DNA of 64,000 bases, taken from contig JABSPZ010000006.1 of assembly GCA_013213785.1 (NCBI GenBank), positions 62,001-126,000 of the forward strand. The letters run 5' to 3'. Shown in pieces: positions 8,442-16,559 of the stretch. The notes beneath the pieces were generated by a model. It did no database searches and had not been told where the DNA came from. It saw only the letters and a list, made by a program, of their open reading frames with translations. The stretch's first letter is position 1. Every line of letters begins with the position of its first letter. Position numbers and translations under genes: made by a program. This DNA is from Henriciella sp. GTDB lineage: Bacteria > Pseudomonadota > Alphaproteobacteria > Caulobacterales > Hyphomonadaceae.

Positions 8442-9242
8442 TCAGCGCTTAATGGTAAAGCTGACTCCCGCGAAGTCCTCATTTTCATTGGCGCCCAAAT
8501 TCCGCTCTCGGTATTCGACTTCACGGCGAATATAGCTGAACGAGAGCTGGCCCATGCCGCGTTGGATCGTGACGCCGACTTGAGCATCACCCACGGTAAC
8601 TTTGTCACGAAGCGCCATATCGCCCGCTGAGACACGGCCTTCTTGATCAGGCTCCCAGACAAGGGCTTCACCGTCAGCGCCGGCAAATAGATACCAACTT
8701 GAGCTGGTTGGCTCACCGCGTTTGTCAAAATTCTGACCGATGCGAACTTCGCCCCCGAACCGGCGGGAAGCAAACTGGCCATCGCGCGTGATCGCAACCC
8801 GAGGCGCAATGCCAACATCAAATCCGAGACCGGTCTGTTCTGCGGGCGCAGAAAGTGCCAGCTCAGCGGTCAAACTACGCTGCTCCCGTGGAACCGGAGA
8901 TAGATTGGCGCCGGCCCGGTCGGCTGCGACATCTGTCATAATCGAACTTGCATAAAGGCGGCCCGACTTCAGCGCCGAAGGACCTTCCACGGCAAACCCG
9001 AGATCGGTATCTTGTGGAACTTGAAATCCGAAATGGCGCGTTGTCTCCGTGCGCGCAAAGGTTCCTGAATAGAACAGGTTTACCCGCGTTTGGGATCGTT
9101 GGCCGAGTGCTCGGCTCGCTGCGAGGATCGTCGCATTATCAATTTGGGGCCCTGAATTCACTTGAGCGTGAACACAGGTTTGACATGCCATCGCGGCGAC
9201 CATGGTCGCACCTGCAATAATCATTTGTCCCAAGCCTCTCAT
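8442..9242 (-). CDS. Outer-membrane barrel protein with LpxR-like C-terminal half
   Basis: A 266-residue exported protein with a signal peptide of about 27 residues ending CVHAQ. Its last 90 residues (WYLFAGADGEALVWEP, GDAQVGVTIQRGMGQLSFSY, FAGVSFTIKR) resemble the end of the adjacent LpxR homologue (YLFAGVEGRAIARD, GDVQVAFTYVHRTEEF, FGAVSVSIAR). The N-terminal LpxR catalytic motifs (ENDLF, DRPYA) are missing. It therefore looks like a shortened relative that has lost the catalytic strands, perhaps a partner barrel. It precedes the LpxR gene by four bases. Function is unknown; similarity was judged by eye. Confidence 0.7.
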   Translation of the reverse strand: MRGLGQMIIAGATMVAAMACQTCVHAQVNSGPQIDNATILAASRALGQRSQTRVNLFYSGTFARTETTRHFGFQVPQDTDLGFAVEGPSALKSGRLYASSIMTDVAADRAGANLSPVPREQRSLTAELALSAPAEQTGLGFDVGIAPRVAITRDGQFASRRFGGEVRIGQNFDKRGEPTSSSWYLFAGADGEALVWEPDQEGRVSAGDMALRDKVTVGDAQVGVTIQRGMGQLSFSYIRREVEYRERNLGANENEDFAGVSFTIKR

Positions 9243-9545
9243 ATGATGCCAGCTCCGTTGTCCCCCTGAAACTGACTGATGATCCTTACCTTAACATGAA
9301 CGATTTACGCCCCAAAATCCGTTTCAACTTGCGACTATTAAGCATTTTTACCTCACAGAAATGTGATCAGGCCTTTGTTTCTTACAGATCTGACCCGTTT
9401 TTGACCCGTGAAACAAAGTTAACTGAGCCGTAAAAAGTGTTCATTTTTGTCAAAAATGGGTGCTTTTTTGAGATTGTGTCGCCTAAAGTCCACGAAAAAC
9501 CCCGCTCAAACTGCGGTGGTTATTGGGATTTGAGACGTTCAGACA
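9243..9545. other. Non-coding gap between nrdA terminator and barrel operon
   Basis: About 300 bases with no convincing reading frame. The stretch is more AT-rich than its surroundings and must hold the promoter of the two reverse-strand barrel genes. A short imperfect hairpin (ACCCCGC / GCGGTGGT region near 9498-9521) is visible, but no motif I can name. Confidence 0.5.
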
Positions 9546-9574
9546 ATAAAAACCCCGCCATTTAGACGGGGTTT
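9546..9574 (-). terminator. Intrinsic terminator of nrdA
   Basis: AAACCCCG (9550-9557) pairs with CGGGGTTT (9567-9574). On the reverse strand the stem is followed by TTTTATT, and it lies 20 bases past the nrdA stop codon. Confidence 0.85.
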
Positions 9575-9594
9575 CAAACGTTTAAGCGGGCTGT

Positions 9595-11457
9595 TTACTG
9601 ACAGGCGAGGCACTCGTCATAGTCAGTATTTGGCACTTCCATGCCGCTCATACTCGCTTCTTTCTCGTCAGCACCGGCAAAGCTTGCGCGCTGTACGGAC
9701 TTAGACCGGCAATAGTAAAGTGACTTCACACCGCGTTCCCAAGCGGTCCAGTGCAGCATGTGCAAGTCCCACTTGTTGATATCGGCTGGCAGGAAGACGT
9801 TCAGCGACTGCGCCTGGCAGATATAAGGTGTGCGATCCGCCGCGTGCTCGATGATCCAACGTTGATCAATTTCGAACGCTGTCTTGAAGGTCGACTTCTC
9901 GTGCTCGCCCAAGCAATCCAAATGCTGGACAGAGCCTTCATGCTCAAGAATAGACGTCCATACCTCGTCAGTGTTCTGGCCTTTTTGCTCGAGCGTCTGC
10001 TCGAGATACTTGTTCTTCACCGTGAAGGAACCAGACAGAGTCTTGTGTGTGTAGACGTTTGCTGGGATCGGCTCGATGCCAGCACTCGTGCCGCCACAAA
10101 TGATCGAGATTGAGGCTGTTGGTGCAACCGCCATTTTGTGGCTGAAGCGCGCCATCATTCCGGCTTCTGCAGCATCCTCACATGGTCCACGCTCTTTCGC
10201 GAGTTTCACTGAGGCGGCGTCCGCGCCTTGGCGAATATGTTTGAACAGCTTCTCGTTCCAAACTTTCGCCATTGCACTCTCCATTGGGAGGTTCAGTGAC
10301 TGGAGGAATGAGTGGAAGCCCATCAGGCCGAGACCAACAGAGCGTTCGCGCTTCGCAGAATAAACCGCACGCGCCATTTCTGGTGGAGCACGATCGATGA
10401 AGTCCTGAAGAACATTATCAAGGAAGCGATAGACGTCCTCGAGGAAGAGCTCATCTTTGCTCCACTCGAAATATTTCTCAGCATTGATCGAAGACAGGCA
10501 GCAAACCGCGGTGCGGTCTTCGCCGTGATGATCGACGCCGGTTGGAAGCGTGATCTCAGAGCACAGGTTAGACTGGGTCACCTTCAGGCCGAGCTGGCGC
10601 TGGTGCGCTGGCATCGCATTATTCACTGTGTCGGTGAACAGGAGATATGGCTCGCCCGTCTGGATTCGCAGCTCGAGAATTTTCTGCCAGATCTTCCGTG
10701 CATTCACTTTGCGGAGCGGCTCACCACTCTTTGGTGAGAGCAGTTCGAACTCTTCGTCATTCTTCACCGCTTCCATGAAGGCATCTGTGATGTTGATGCC
10801 GTGGTGCAGGTTCAGAGACTTCCGGTTGAAGTCACCAGACGGCTTACGCACTTCCAGGAATTCTTCGATTTCTGGGTGGTGCACGTCCAGGTAACAAGCT
10901 GCTGATCCACGGCGCAGAGAGCCTTGGCTGATCGCCAGGGTCAGAGAGTCCATAACGCGAATGAATGGGATGATACCGCTGGTCTGGCCGCTATTGCCGA
11001 CTTTCTCACCGATAGAGCGAACATTACCCCAATAGGTGCCGATGCCGCCGCCATTTGATGCGAGCCAGACATTCTCTGTCCAAGTTCCGACAATGTCGTC
11101 GAGGCTGTCGCCCACTTGGTTCAAGAAGCAAGAGATTGGGAGACCTCGGTCCGCGCCGCCATTTGATAGCACTGGCGTCGCAGGCATGAACCAGAGCTTG
11201 GACATATAGTCATAGAGGCGTTGTGCGTGATCGGCATCATCTGCGAAAGCTTCAGATACACGTGCAAACATGTCCTGGTAGGATTCTCCAGGAAGCAAAT
11301 AACGATCTTCTAGCGTAACTTTCCCGAACTCTGTCAGGAGCGCGTCACGCGAGCGATCAATCTGAACACTTGGCACGACTCGCAAATCTGGAGTGCCGGA
11401 TTGCACATCCTGAGGTTTAGCCTCTTTTGCGATCGTCGCGTTGTTAGTGCCTGCCAT
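9595..11457 (-). CDS. nrdA: Ribonucleotide reductase class Ia, alpha (catalytic) subunit, no ATP-cone
   Basis: A 620-residue catalytic subunit. Visible landmarks are the substrate-site Cys in PISCFLNQVGDSLDD, the NLCSEITLP loop (Asn, radical Cys, Glu), a second redox Cys in TAVCCLSSIN, the radical-transfer pair in KSLYYCRS, and the C-terminal redox tail CLACQ. The usual N-terminal ATP-cone of about 90 residues, which senses dATP/ATP in E. coli NrdA, is missing: the protein goes from a 35-residue variable leader straight into the ten-stranded barrel region. Two NrdR boxes and a CtrA box lie upstream. It pairs with nrdB 2.3 kb downstream. Confidence 0.96.
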   Translation of the reverse strand: MAGTNNATIAKEAKPQDVQSGTPDLRVVPSVQIDRSRDALLTEFGKVTLEDRYLLPGESYQDMFARVSEAFADDADHAQRLYDYMSKLWFMPATPVLSNGGADRGLPISCFLNQVGDSLDDIVGTWTENVWLASNGGGIGTYWGNVRSIGEKVGNSGQTSGIIPFIRVMDSLTLAISQGSLRRGSAACYLDVHHPEIEEFLEVRKPSGDFNRKSLNLHHGINITDAFMEAVKNDEEFELLSPKSGEPLRKVNARKIWQKILELRIQTGEPYLLFTDTVNNAMPAHQRQLGLKVTQSNLCSEITLPTGVDHHGEDRTAVCCLSSINAEKYFEWSKDELFLEDVYRFLDNVLQDFIDRAPPEMARAVYSAKRERSVGLGLMGFHSFLQSLNLPMESAMAKVWNEKLFKHIRQGADAASVKLAKERGPCEDAAEAGMMARFSHKMAVAPTASISIICGGTSAGIEPIPANVYTHKTLSGSFTVKNKYLEQTLEQKGQNTDEVWTSILEHEGSVQHLDCLGEHEKSTFKTAFEIDQRWIIEHAADRTPYICQAQSLNVFLPADINKWDLHMLHWTAWERGVKSLYYCRSKSVQRASFAGADEKEASMSGMEVPNTDYDECLACQ

Positions 11458-11509
11458 AGTCTCTTACCCCTTGCATAAGGCCCATCAAATATAGGAATTA
11501 ATCCGAAAA

Positions 11510-11525
11510 CCGCCATATACGGTGT
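11510..11525 (-). promoter_or_regulatory. NrdR box, proximal, upstream of nrdA
   Basis: CCGCCATATACGGTGT keeps the central ATATA and one GTGT half of the NrdR consensus (about 11 of 16 positions). It starts exactly 31 bp from the stronger distal box, the spacing expected for paired NrdR sites. Confidence 0.7.
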
Positions 11526-11540
11526 TTCAAATCAGCCCTC

Positions 11541-11556
11541 ACACAACATATTGTGC
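11541..11556 (-). promoter_or_regulatory. NrdR box, distal, upstream of nrdA
   Basis: ACACAACATATTGTGC is a near-consensus NrdR box about 85 bases upstream of the nrdA start. With the proximal box it forms a helically phased pair, so nrdA and nrdB are probably co-repressed by NrdR although they are in separate transcripts. Confidence 0.82.
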
Positions 11557-11622
11557 CTCTAAGGTTAATGAGAGGTCAACAGGGACCGTCTCAAAAACGT
11601 CATTTTGGCGGTGGATAAGTGG

Positions 11623-11637
11623 TTAATAACTGGTTAA
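11623..11637 (-). promoter_or_regulatory. Full CtrA box TTAA-N7-TTAA
   Basis: TTAA (11623-11626), seven bases, TTAA (11634-11637). Read on the reverse strand, towards nrdA, it is TTAA-N7-TTAAC, the complete Caulobacter CtrA consensus. It lies about 166 bases upstream of the nrdA start. CtrA is the cell-cycle response regulator of this order. Confidence 0.65.
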
Positions 11638-11788
11638 TTCTTTGCACTCAGCCCCGTCCCAATTGGGGCTTCAAGGGCACTGCTTTTCTTGAAAAAAAAT
11701 CCTCTCGAGAAAGCTTGAATTTTTTTGCGAATAGAGCGTCCGCGAGATGAACGTCAATCCGCACAATCGGGCGTCGCCAGATTCATGA

Positions 11789-11806
11789 CCTACTACATCT
11801 AGTAGG
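11789..11806. promoter_or_regulatory. Inverted repeat upstream of DUF6265 lipoprotein
   Basis: CCTACTA (11789-11795) and TAGTAGG (11800-11806) form a perfect 7-bp dyad around CATC. It could be an operator; the TACTA/TAGTA half-sites recall BlaI/MecI-type operators, but not closely enough to assign. Confidence 0.4.
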
Positions 11807-11904
11807 TGTGCCGATTTAGAGCGCGGAATATAGCGATTGCGCCTGCTGCGAGCTTGGATAGGGTCAACGCAAGTTCGCGAATCCGCGAAAACGGGGAGGA
11901 AAAA

Positions 11905-12354
11905 GTGATTCGTTCAACTATAAGTTTGATCTTGCTATCCGCGTGCGCGTCGGCGCCAAGCGCTACGCCAAACCCATTCAGTCAGTCCGATTGGCTCACC
12001 GGCTGCTGGCAGAGCGAAGACGGCGGCACGCGCGAGACGTGGTCCGTTTCAGAAGGAGGCTTCTATTTCGGCCACTCGGTCGTCTACCAAGGCGACCAGG
12101 CGGTGTTCTTTGAGCAAATGCGGATCGATCCTGGCGAGACACCAATCTTCAACGCTTATCCTCGCGGGGTCGGTCCCTCCCCTTTCCCGGCAATAGAGCT
12201 GGCCGAGAACAGCGTTACCTTCGCCAATGCCGAACATGATTATCCGCAGAAGATAAGCTATTGGCGCGACCGCGATCAGCTGCGCGCCACGATTTCCTTG
12301 TTCGACGGCAGCCAGGAAAACGCCTTTACCTTTGTCTCTTGCGCGACGGATTGA
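11905..12354 (+). CDS. DUF6265 family lipoprotein
   Basis: A 149-residue protein starting at GTG 11905, preceded by GGGGAGGA (11893-11900). It has a short signal peptide with lipobox LSAC (MIRSTISLILLSACAS). The mature domain opens SDWLTGCWQSEDGGTRETW and has EHDYPQKISY later, which matches the DUF6265 beta-sandwich family of unknown function. The frame is open further upstream to 11806, but that part has no signal peptide and the strong Shine-Dalgarno sits at the GTG. It is divergent from nrdA, and the next gene begins 100 bases later on the same strand. Confidence 0.75.
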   Translation: MIRSTISLILLSACASAPSATPNPFSQSDWLTGCWQSEDGGTRETWSVSEGGFYFGHSVVYQGDQAVFFEQMRIDPGETPIFNAYPRGVGPSPFPAIELAENSVTFANAEHDYPQKISYWRDRDQLRATISLFDGSQENAFTFVSCATD

Positions 12355-12456
12355 ACAAGACCGAAAGCAGTTACAATTGATCCCCCGCTTTACGCCAAGA
12401 GCGCGGCTGCCTAGAACTGTAGTGCAATCGTCAACGGGGCGACGAGGAGCTGGTGA

Positions 12457-13608
12457 ATGCGCATAATGATCGTCACGGACGCCTGGGAACCACAGGTGAA
12501 CGGCGTGGTCCGCACCATGCAGCGCGTCATCGCGGAGCTGGAAGCCGAAGGTCACGAGTTTGACGTTATCCATCCCGGCGACGGCTTTACCACCATGCCG
12601 CTCCCAACCTATCCCGAAATCAAGCTGGCTTTGTTTGCTGAGCGCCAGATTAAACAGCGGTTTGAAACCTTCGAACCCGACGCCATTCATATTGTGACTG
12701 AAGGCACGCTCGGCATGGCGGGGCGCAAGATGTGTTTGAAGATCAAGCACCCTTTCTCCACGGCCTATCACACGCGGTTTCCAGAATATGTGTCCGCGCG
12801 GCTGCCCATCCCAACCGCTGCTGGGTACAGTTTCGTACGCTGGTTCCACCAATACTCTGGCAAAGTCATGGTTCCGACTCCCAGCATGGTCGAGGAACTG
12901 CGCGAGAAAAGATTCATCAACCTCGTCGCCTGGACGCGCGGGGTCGATACCGAGCTCTTCCACCCATCGCGCCGGATCGAGGCTGGCGCTGAAAATGACC
13001 CATTCGAAGGCCTGCCGCGCCCCATCTTCTTAAATGTTGGCCGCGTGGCCGTTGAGAAGAATATCGAAGCCTTTTTAGAGCTCGATCTACCCGGTTCGAA
13101 AGTCGTTGTGGGCGATGGTCCCGCGCTCGAGGGTTTGAAAAAGAAGTATCCAGACGTGCACTTCCTCGGCGCGCGGTTTGGAGAGGACCTCGCGAATTAT
13201 TATGCGAGCGCTGACGTCTTCGTATTCCCAAGTCTAACCGATACGTTCGGTTTGGTCGTACTCGAAGCGATGTCTTCCGGTACGCCGGTTGCCGCCTATG
13301 AAGCCACAGGACCCAAAGACGTCATTCCGGGCTCGAACGCTGGGACGATCACACCGGTGGGCGGCGACCTCGCCGCAGGAGCAAAAGCTTGCCTTGAATT
13401 AGAGCGAGACACCTGCCGCACGTATGCAGAGGGCTATTCTTGGCGGTCCGTCGCGCTGGCCTTCTTAGAGAATCTACAACCGCTTCCGACACCGGAACGC
13501 CGCAGGTTCTGGCAAAAACTAAGACGCAAGAAGAAGACTTGGATCGATTGGGAACAGTTCACCGATTGGATGAACCAACCGGAAGACACCCAAGACAAGG
13601 AAAAATAG
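12457..13608 (+). CDS. Glycosyltransferase family 4 (GT-B fold)
   Basis: A 383-residue glycosyltransferase. The acceptor half opens MRIMIVTDAWEPQVNGVV, with FSTAYHTRFPEYVSARLP near 95-112. The nucleotide-sugar half has NVGRVAVEKNIEAFL and the E-x7-E region PSLTDTFGLVVLEAMSSGTPV near 262-282. These are GT4 hallmarks, close to bacterial mannosyl-, glucosyl- and sulfoquinovosyl-transferases acting on lipid acceptors. GAGGAG at 12444-12449 precedes the start. The C-terminal 30 residues are basic and Trp-rich and may touch the membrane. The ABA4-like gene follows after two bases. Donor and acceptor are unknown. Confidence 0.88.
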   Translation: MRIMIVTDAWEPQVNGVVRTMQRVIAELEAEGHEFDVIHPGDGFTTMPLPTYPEIKLALFAERQIKQRFETFEPDAIHIVTEGTLGMAGRKMCLKIKHPFSTAYHTRFPEYVSARLPIPTAAGYSFVRWFHQYSGKVMVPTPSMVEELREKRFINLVAWTRGVDTELFHPSRRIEAGAENDPFEGLPRPIFLNVGRVAVEKNIEAFLELDLPGSKVVVGDGPALEGLKKKYPDVHFLGARFGEDLANYYASADVFVFPSLTDTFGLVVLEAMSSGTPVAAYEATGPKDVIPGSNAGTITPVGGDLAAGAKACLELERDTCRTYAEGYSWRSVALAFLENLQPLPTPERRRFWQKLRRKKKTWIDWEQFTDWMNQPEDTQDKEK

Positions 13609-13610
13609 AA

Positions 13611-14054
13611 ATGAGCTGGGACACCGGATTTCTCATCATCAATGCTTTGGTTATGCCGGCTTGGGTGCTCCTGATCTTTTTCCCGCGCGCCAAGATCACA
13701 AAGGCCGCCGTCCACTCAATGCTCTGGCCCGTCATTTTTGGCGGCATATATACGACACTCCTCATCGCCGCGATGGCGTTCGGGCAGTCGCACCCAGATG
13801 CTGGTTTCTCATTCGGCGGCGTGCAAGCCCTCTTTGACCACCCGAATGGCGTGCTGGTCGGCTGGTCGCATTATCTCGTTTTTGATCTGTTTGTCGGCGC
13901 CTGGATCGCGCGCGATGCCCAGCGCCGAGACATCGCCCACTGGAAAACGGTTCCCTGTATTCTCGGCTCCTATGTTTTTGGTCCGGCGGGTTTGCTCCTT
14001 TATGCCGTTCTGCGTCTTGTTACGGGACACGGTTTCTCTCTCGAAGAGCGCTGA
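13611..14054 (+). CDS. ABA4-like (DUF4281) membrane protein
   Basis: A 147-residue integral membrane protein with four hydrophobic helices, opening MSWDTGFLIINALVMPAWVLL. The segment GWSHYLVFDLFVGAWIARDA, followed by a glycine-rich GPAGLLLYAVLR, is characteristic of the DUF4281/ABA4 family. Plant ABA4 is needed for neoxanthin formation; the bacterial role is unknown. It starts two bases after the glycosyltransferase stop (AAGGA at 13599-13603), so the two are an operon. A role in carotenoid or glycolipid modification would be a guess from context. Confidence 0.85.
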   Translation: MSWDTGFLIINALVMPAWVLLIFFPRAKITKAAVHSMLWPVIFGGIYTTLLIAAMAFGQSHPDAGFSFGGVQALFDHPNGVLVGWSHYLVFDLFVGAWIARDAQRRDIAHWKTVPCILGSYVFGPAGLLLYAVLRLVTGHGFSLEER

Positions 14055-14200
14055 TCGAAGAGGGAAACTCCTCGACTTGATAGAGACGCTATAATGACAG
14101 CGTAATCAGGTGAGCTGTGCGATCCTGACACGCTAGACTGGCGTCAAACTTGCGTCTAAAGACCCCACAAATTCAGCATCTTGGCAAAAGAGGTTTCACT

Positions 14201-15208
14201 ATGGCTGTTCGCGTCGCAATCAATGGCTTTGGCCGCATCGGTCGTTTGGTCCTACGCTCTATCATCGAGCATGACCGCAAGGATATCGAAGTTGTTGCGA
14301 TCAACGATCTCGGCCCGGTCGAAACCAATGCGCATCTGCTCCAATATGATACGGTTCACGGCAAACTGGACCAAGAGGTCACCGTTGACGGCGATCTGAT
14401 CCGTGTCGGCGACCGCGCTTTTAAGTGTACGGCGATCCGCAACCCGGCTGAGCTTCCACACGGTGACATGGGCGTTGATATCGCCTTTGAGTGTACCGGC
14501 ATCTTCACCGCGAAAGAGACAGCCTCTGCGCACCTCGAAGCTGGCGCAAAACGCGTTCTGGTCTCTGCCCCCGCAAGCGGCGCGGACAAGACCATCGTCT
14601 TCGGCGTAAATGATGACACGCTGACCGCTGACGACACCGTTGTGTCTAACGCATCTTGCACGACCAACTGCTTGTCACCTGTCGCAAAAGTGCTGAACGA
14701 TACAGTCGGCATCGAGCGCGGTTACATGACAACGGTTCACGCTTATACAGGCGACCAACCGACCCTCGACCGTATGCACAAAGACCTCTACCGGGCGCGT
14801 GCTGCAGCGAGCTCTATGATCCCAACATCTACAGGCGCTGCGAAAGCTGTCGGTCTGGTTCTGCCAGAACTTGCGGGCAAGCTGAACGGATCTGCGGTTC
14901 GTGTTCCGACGCCAAACGTCTCTATGATTGACCTTGTTTTTGATGCCGGTCGTGAAACCAGCGTCGAAGAAGTCAACGCAGCGATCAAAGCGGCAGCGGA
15001 CGGCCCAATGAAAGGTGTTCTTGGATACTCTGAAGCACCACTGGTCAGCGCCGACTTCAACCATGACGCGCACAGCTCAACCTTCGCAGCCGACGGCACA
15101 AACGTCACCGACGGCACTCTGGTTCGTGTCCTATCTTGGTACGACAATGAGTGGGGCTTCGCGACCCGCATGAGCGACACAGCGCTCGCCATGGCGAAAT
15201 TCCTGTAA
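14201..15208 (+). CDS. gap: Glyceraldehyde-3-phosphate dehydrogenase
   Basis: A 335-residue tetrameric enzyme of glycolysis and gluconeogenesis. The NAD motif INGFGRIGR is at residues 7-15 and the catalytic Cys at about 153 in [21 protein letters not shown] near the end is also typical. An upstream in-frame start at 14150 exists, but ATG 14201 has AGAGG eight bases before it and gives the family N-terminus. A TATAAT hexamer lies at 14090-14095 with no well-spaced -35. pgk follows after 12 bases and an aldolase after that, so this is a lower-glycolysis cluster. Confidence 0.96.
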   Translation: MAVRVAINGFGRIGRLVLRSIIEHDRKDIEVVAINDLGPVETNAHLLQYDTVHGKLDQEVTVDGDLIRVGDRAFKCTAIRNPAELPHGDMGVDIAFECTGIFTAKETASAHLEAGAKRVLVSAPASGADKTIVFGVNDDTLTADDTVVSNASCTTNCLSPVAKVLNDTVGIERGYMTTVHAYTGDQPTLDRMHKDLYRARAAASSMIPTSTGAAKAVGLVLPELAGKLNGSAVRVPTPNVSMIDLVFDAGRETSVEEVNAAIKAAADGPMKGVLGYSEAPLVSADFNHDAHSSTFAADGTNVTDGTLVRVLSWYDNEWGFATRMSDTALAMAKFL

Positions 15209-15220
15209 GGACGAAACGGG

Positions 15221-16405
15221 ATGGCCGACTTTAAGACCCTCGATGATCTCGACCTCGACGGTAAAGTCGTCGTCACCCGGATCGACATTAACGTGCCTGT
15301 CGAAGACGGGCGCGTGACCGACACGACCCGGATCGATAAAGTCGCGCCAACCATCCTGAAAATTCTCGAAAAGGGCGGCAAGCCTGTCTTGCTCGCCCAT
15401 TTCGGACGTCCCAAAGGCCAGCCTAATCCAGACACGTCGCTGCGGATCACCGTTCCTGCGCTCGAGGCGGCTTTGGCAAAAACCGTCACTTTTGCAGAGC
15501 GTCCAGATCGCTCATCCATCGACGCTGCGCCCGCTGATGCCGTCATCCTAGTGGAAAACACACGCTTTACCGCGATGGAAGAAGCCAATGATCCACAAAT
15601 GGCTGGCTTTTTGGCGAGCCTCGGCGATGTCTATTGCAATGACGCCTTCTCAGCAGCGCACCGCGCGCATGCCTCAACAGAGGGCATCGCCCGCCTCCTG
15701 CCGGCTTGCGCAGGCCTTCTCATGGAAGCCGAACTGAAAGCGCTCGATAAAGCGCTTGGAAACCCCGTCGCGCCTGTCCTTGCGGTTGTTGGCGGCGCGA
15801 AAGTCAGCTCCAAAATCGATCTGCTTAAAAACCTGGTCTCGAAAGTGGATGCACTCGCGATTGGCGGCGGCATGGCGAATACATTCTTGGCGGCGCGCGG
15901 CTATAGCGTCGGCAAATCCTTGTGCGAGCATGACCTGACCGACACGGCGAAAGAGATCGAAGCCAATGCTAAGGCGGCCGGCTGCGACATTCTTCTGCCA
16001 ATGGACGTCGTCGTCGCAAAAGACTTCGCCGCCAATGCAGAGCACCGCACATGCGGCCTCGATGAAGTGGCCGATAATGAGATGATCCTGGACGCTGGGC
16101 CGCAAACGGTTGCGATCCTGGCCTCAGCGCTGGACGTCGCGAATACGCTCGTTTGGAACGGCCCACTCGGCGCGTTCGAACTGACCCCGTTTGACAAAGC
16201 GACCGTGCAAGCAGCGCAAGCGGCCGGCACACGCTGTAAAGCCGGCGGTCTCACCGCAGTTGCGGGCGGCGGCGATACGGTCGCGGCGCTGAACCATGCA
16301 GGGGTCGCACAGGACTTTACGCATATTTCCACAGCAGGTGGCGCGTTTCTTGAATGGATGGAGGGGAAGCCTCTACCCGGTGTCGAGGCGCTCAAAGGCA
16401 AATAA
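15221..16405 (+). CDS. pgk: Phosphoglycerate kinase
   Basis: A 394-residue monomeric kinase that makes ATP from 1,3-bisphosphoglycerate. The substrate residues are visible in [15 protein letters not shown] (residues 20-34) and AHFGRPKGQ. The nucleotide-binding half has [24 protein letters not shown] and [10 protein letters not shown] near the end. Length is normal. It is 12 bases downstream of gap and is followed by a strong terminator, so gap-pgk form one transcription unit. Confidence 0.96.
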   Translation: MADFKTLDDLDLDGKVVVTRIDINVPVEDGRVTDTTRIDKVAPTILKILEKGGKPVLLAHFGRPKGQPNPDTSLRITVPALEAALAKTVTFAERPDRSSIDAAPADAVILVENTRFTAMEEANDPQMAGFLASLGDVYCNDAFSAAHRAHASTEGIARLLPACAGLLMEAELKALDKALGNPVAPVLAVVGGAKVSSKIDLLKNLVSKVDALAIGGGMANTFLAARGYSVGKSLCEHDLTDTAKEIEANAKAAGCDILLPMDVVVAKDFAANAEHRTCGLDEVADNEMILDAGPQTVAILASALDVANTLVWNGPLGAFELTPFDKATVQAAQAAGTRCKAGGLTAVAGGGDTVAALNHAGVAQDFTHISTAGGAFLEWMEGKPLPGVEALKGK

Positions 16406-16505
16406 ATGACCATGACATTCTACTCTCGCTGGACCGAAACGTTCGCGGGAGCAGAGGCCGCTCAAAAGACAGCGGTGTCAGTTTCAATTTCAACTAACCA
16501 ATCTG

Positions 16506-16536
16506 GGCTGGTGGCAAGAAGCTGCCAGCCTTTTTT
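16506..16536 (+). terminator. Intrinsic terminator after pgk
   Basis: GGCTGG (16506-16511) and CCAGCC (16525-16530) form a stem that extends inwards, with the loop AAGAA, and is followed by six T (16531-16536). Confidence 0.88.
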
Positions 16537-16559
16537 CTATCTTGAGAGGGACCTTTAAG

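Larger units (their letters stand above)
11557..11904. other. Divergent intergenic region nrdA / DUF6265 lipoprotein
   Basis: About 350 bases without a convincing gene. It contains a CtrA box (11623-11637), poly-A and poly-T tracts near 11690-11725, and a 7-bp inverted repeat (11789-11806). The promoters of both divergent genes must lie here. Confidence 0.6.

Noticed and set aside
12049-12963. 304-residue open frame on the reverse strand
   Set aside because: It lies opposite the GT4 gene and the DUF6265 gene, both of which have clear family motifs; it shows no motif and its codon use is that of an antisense shadow.
14077-14095. TTGATA / TATAAT as gap promoter
   Set aside because: The two hexamers are only seven bases apart, too close for a sigma-70 promoter; the TATAAT alone may still be used.
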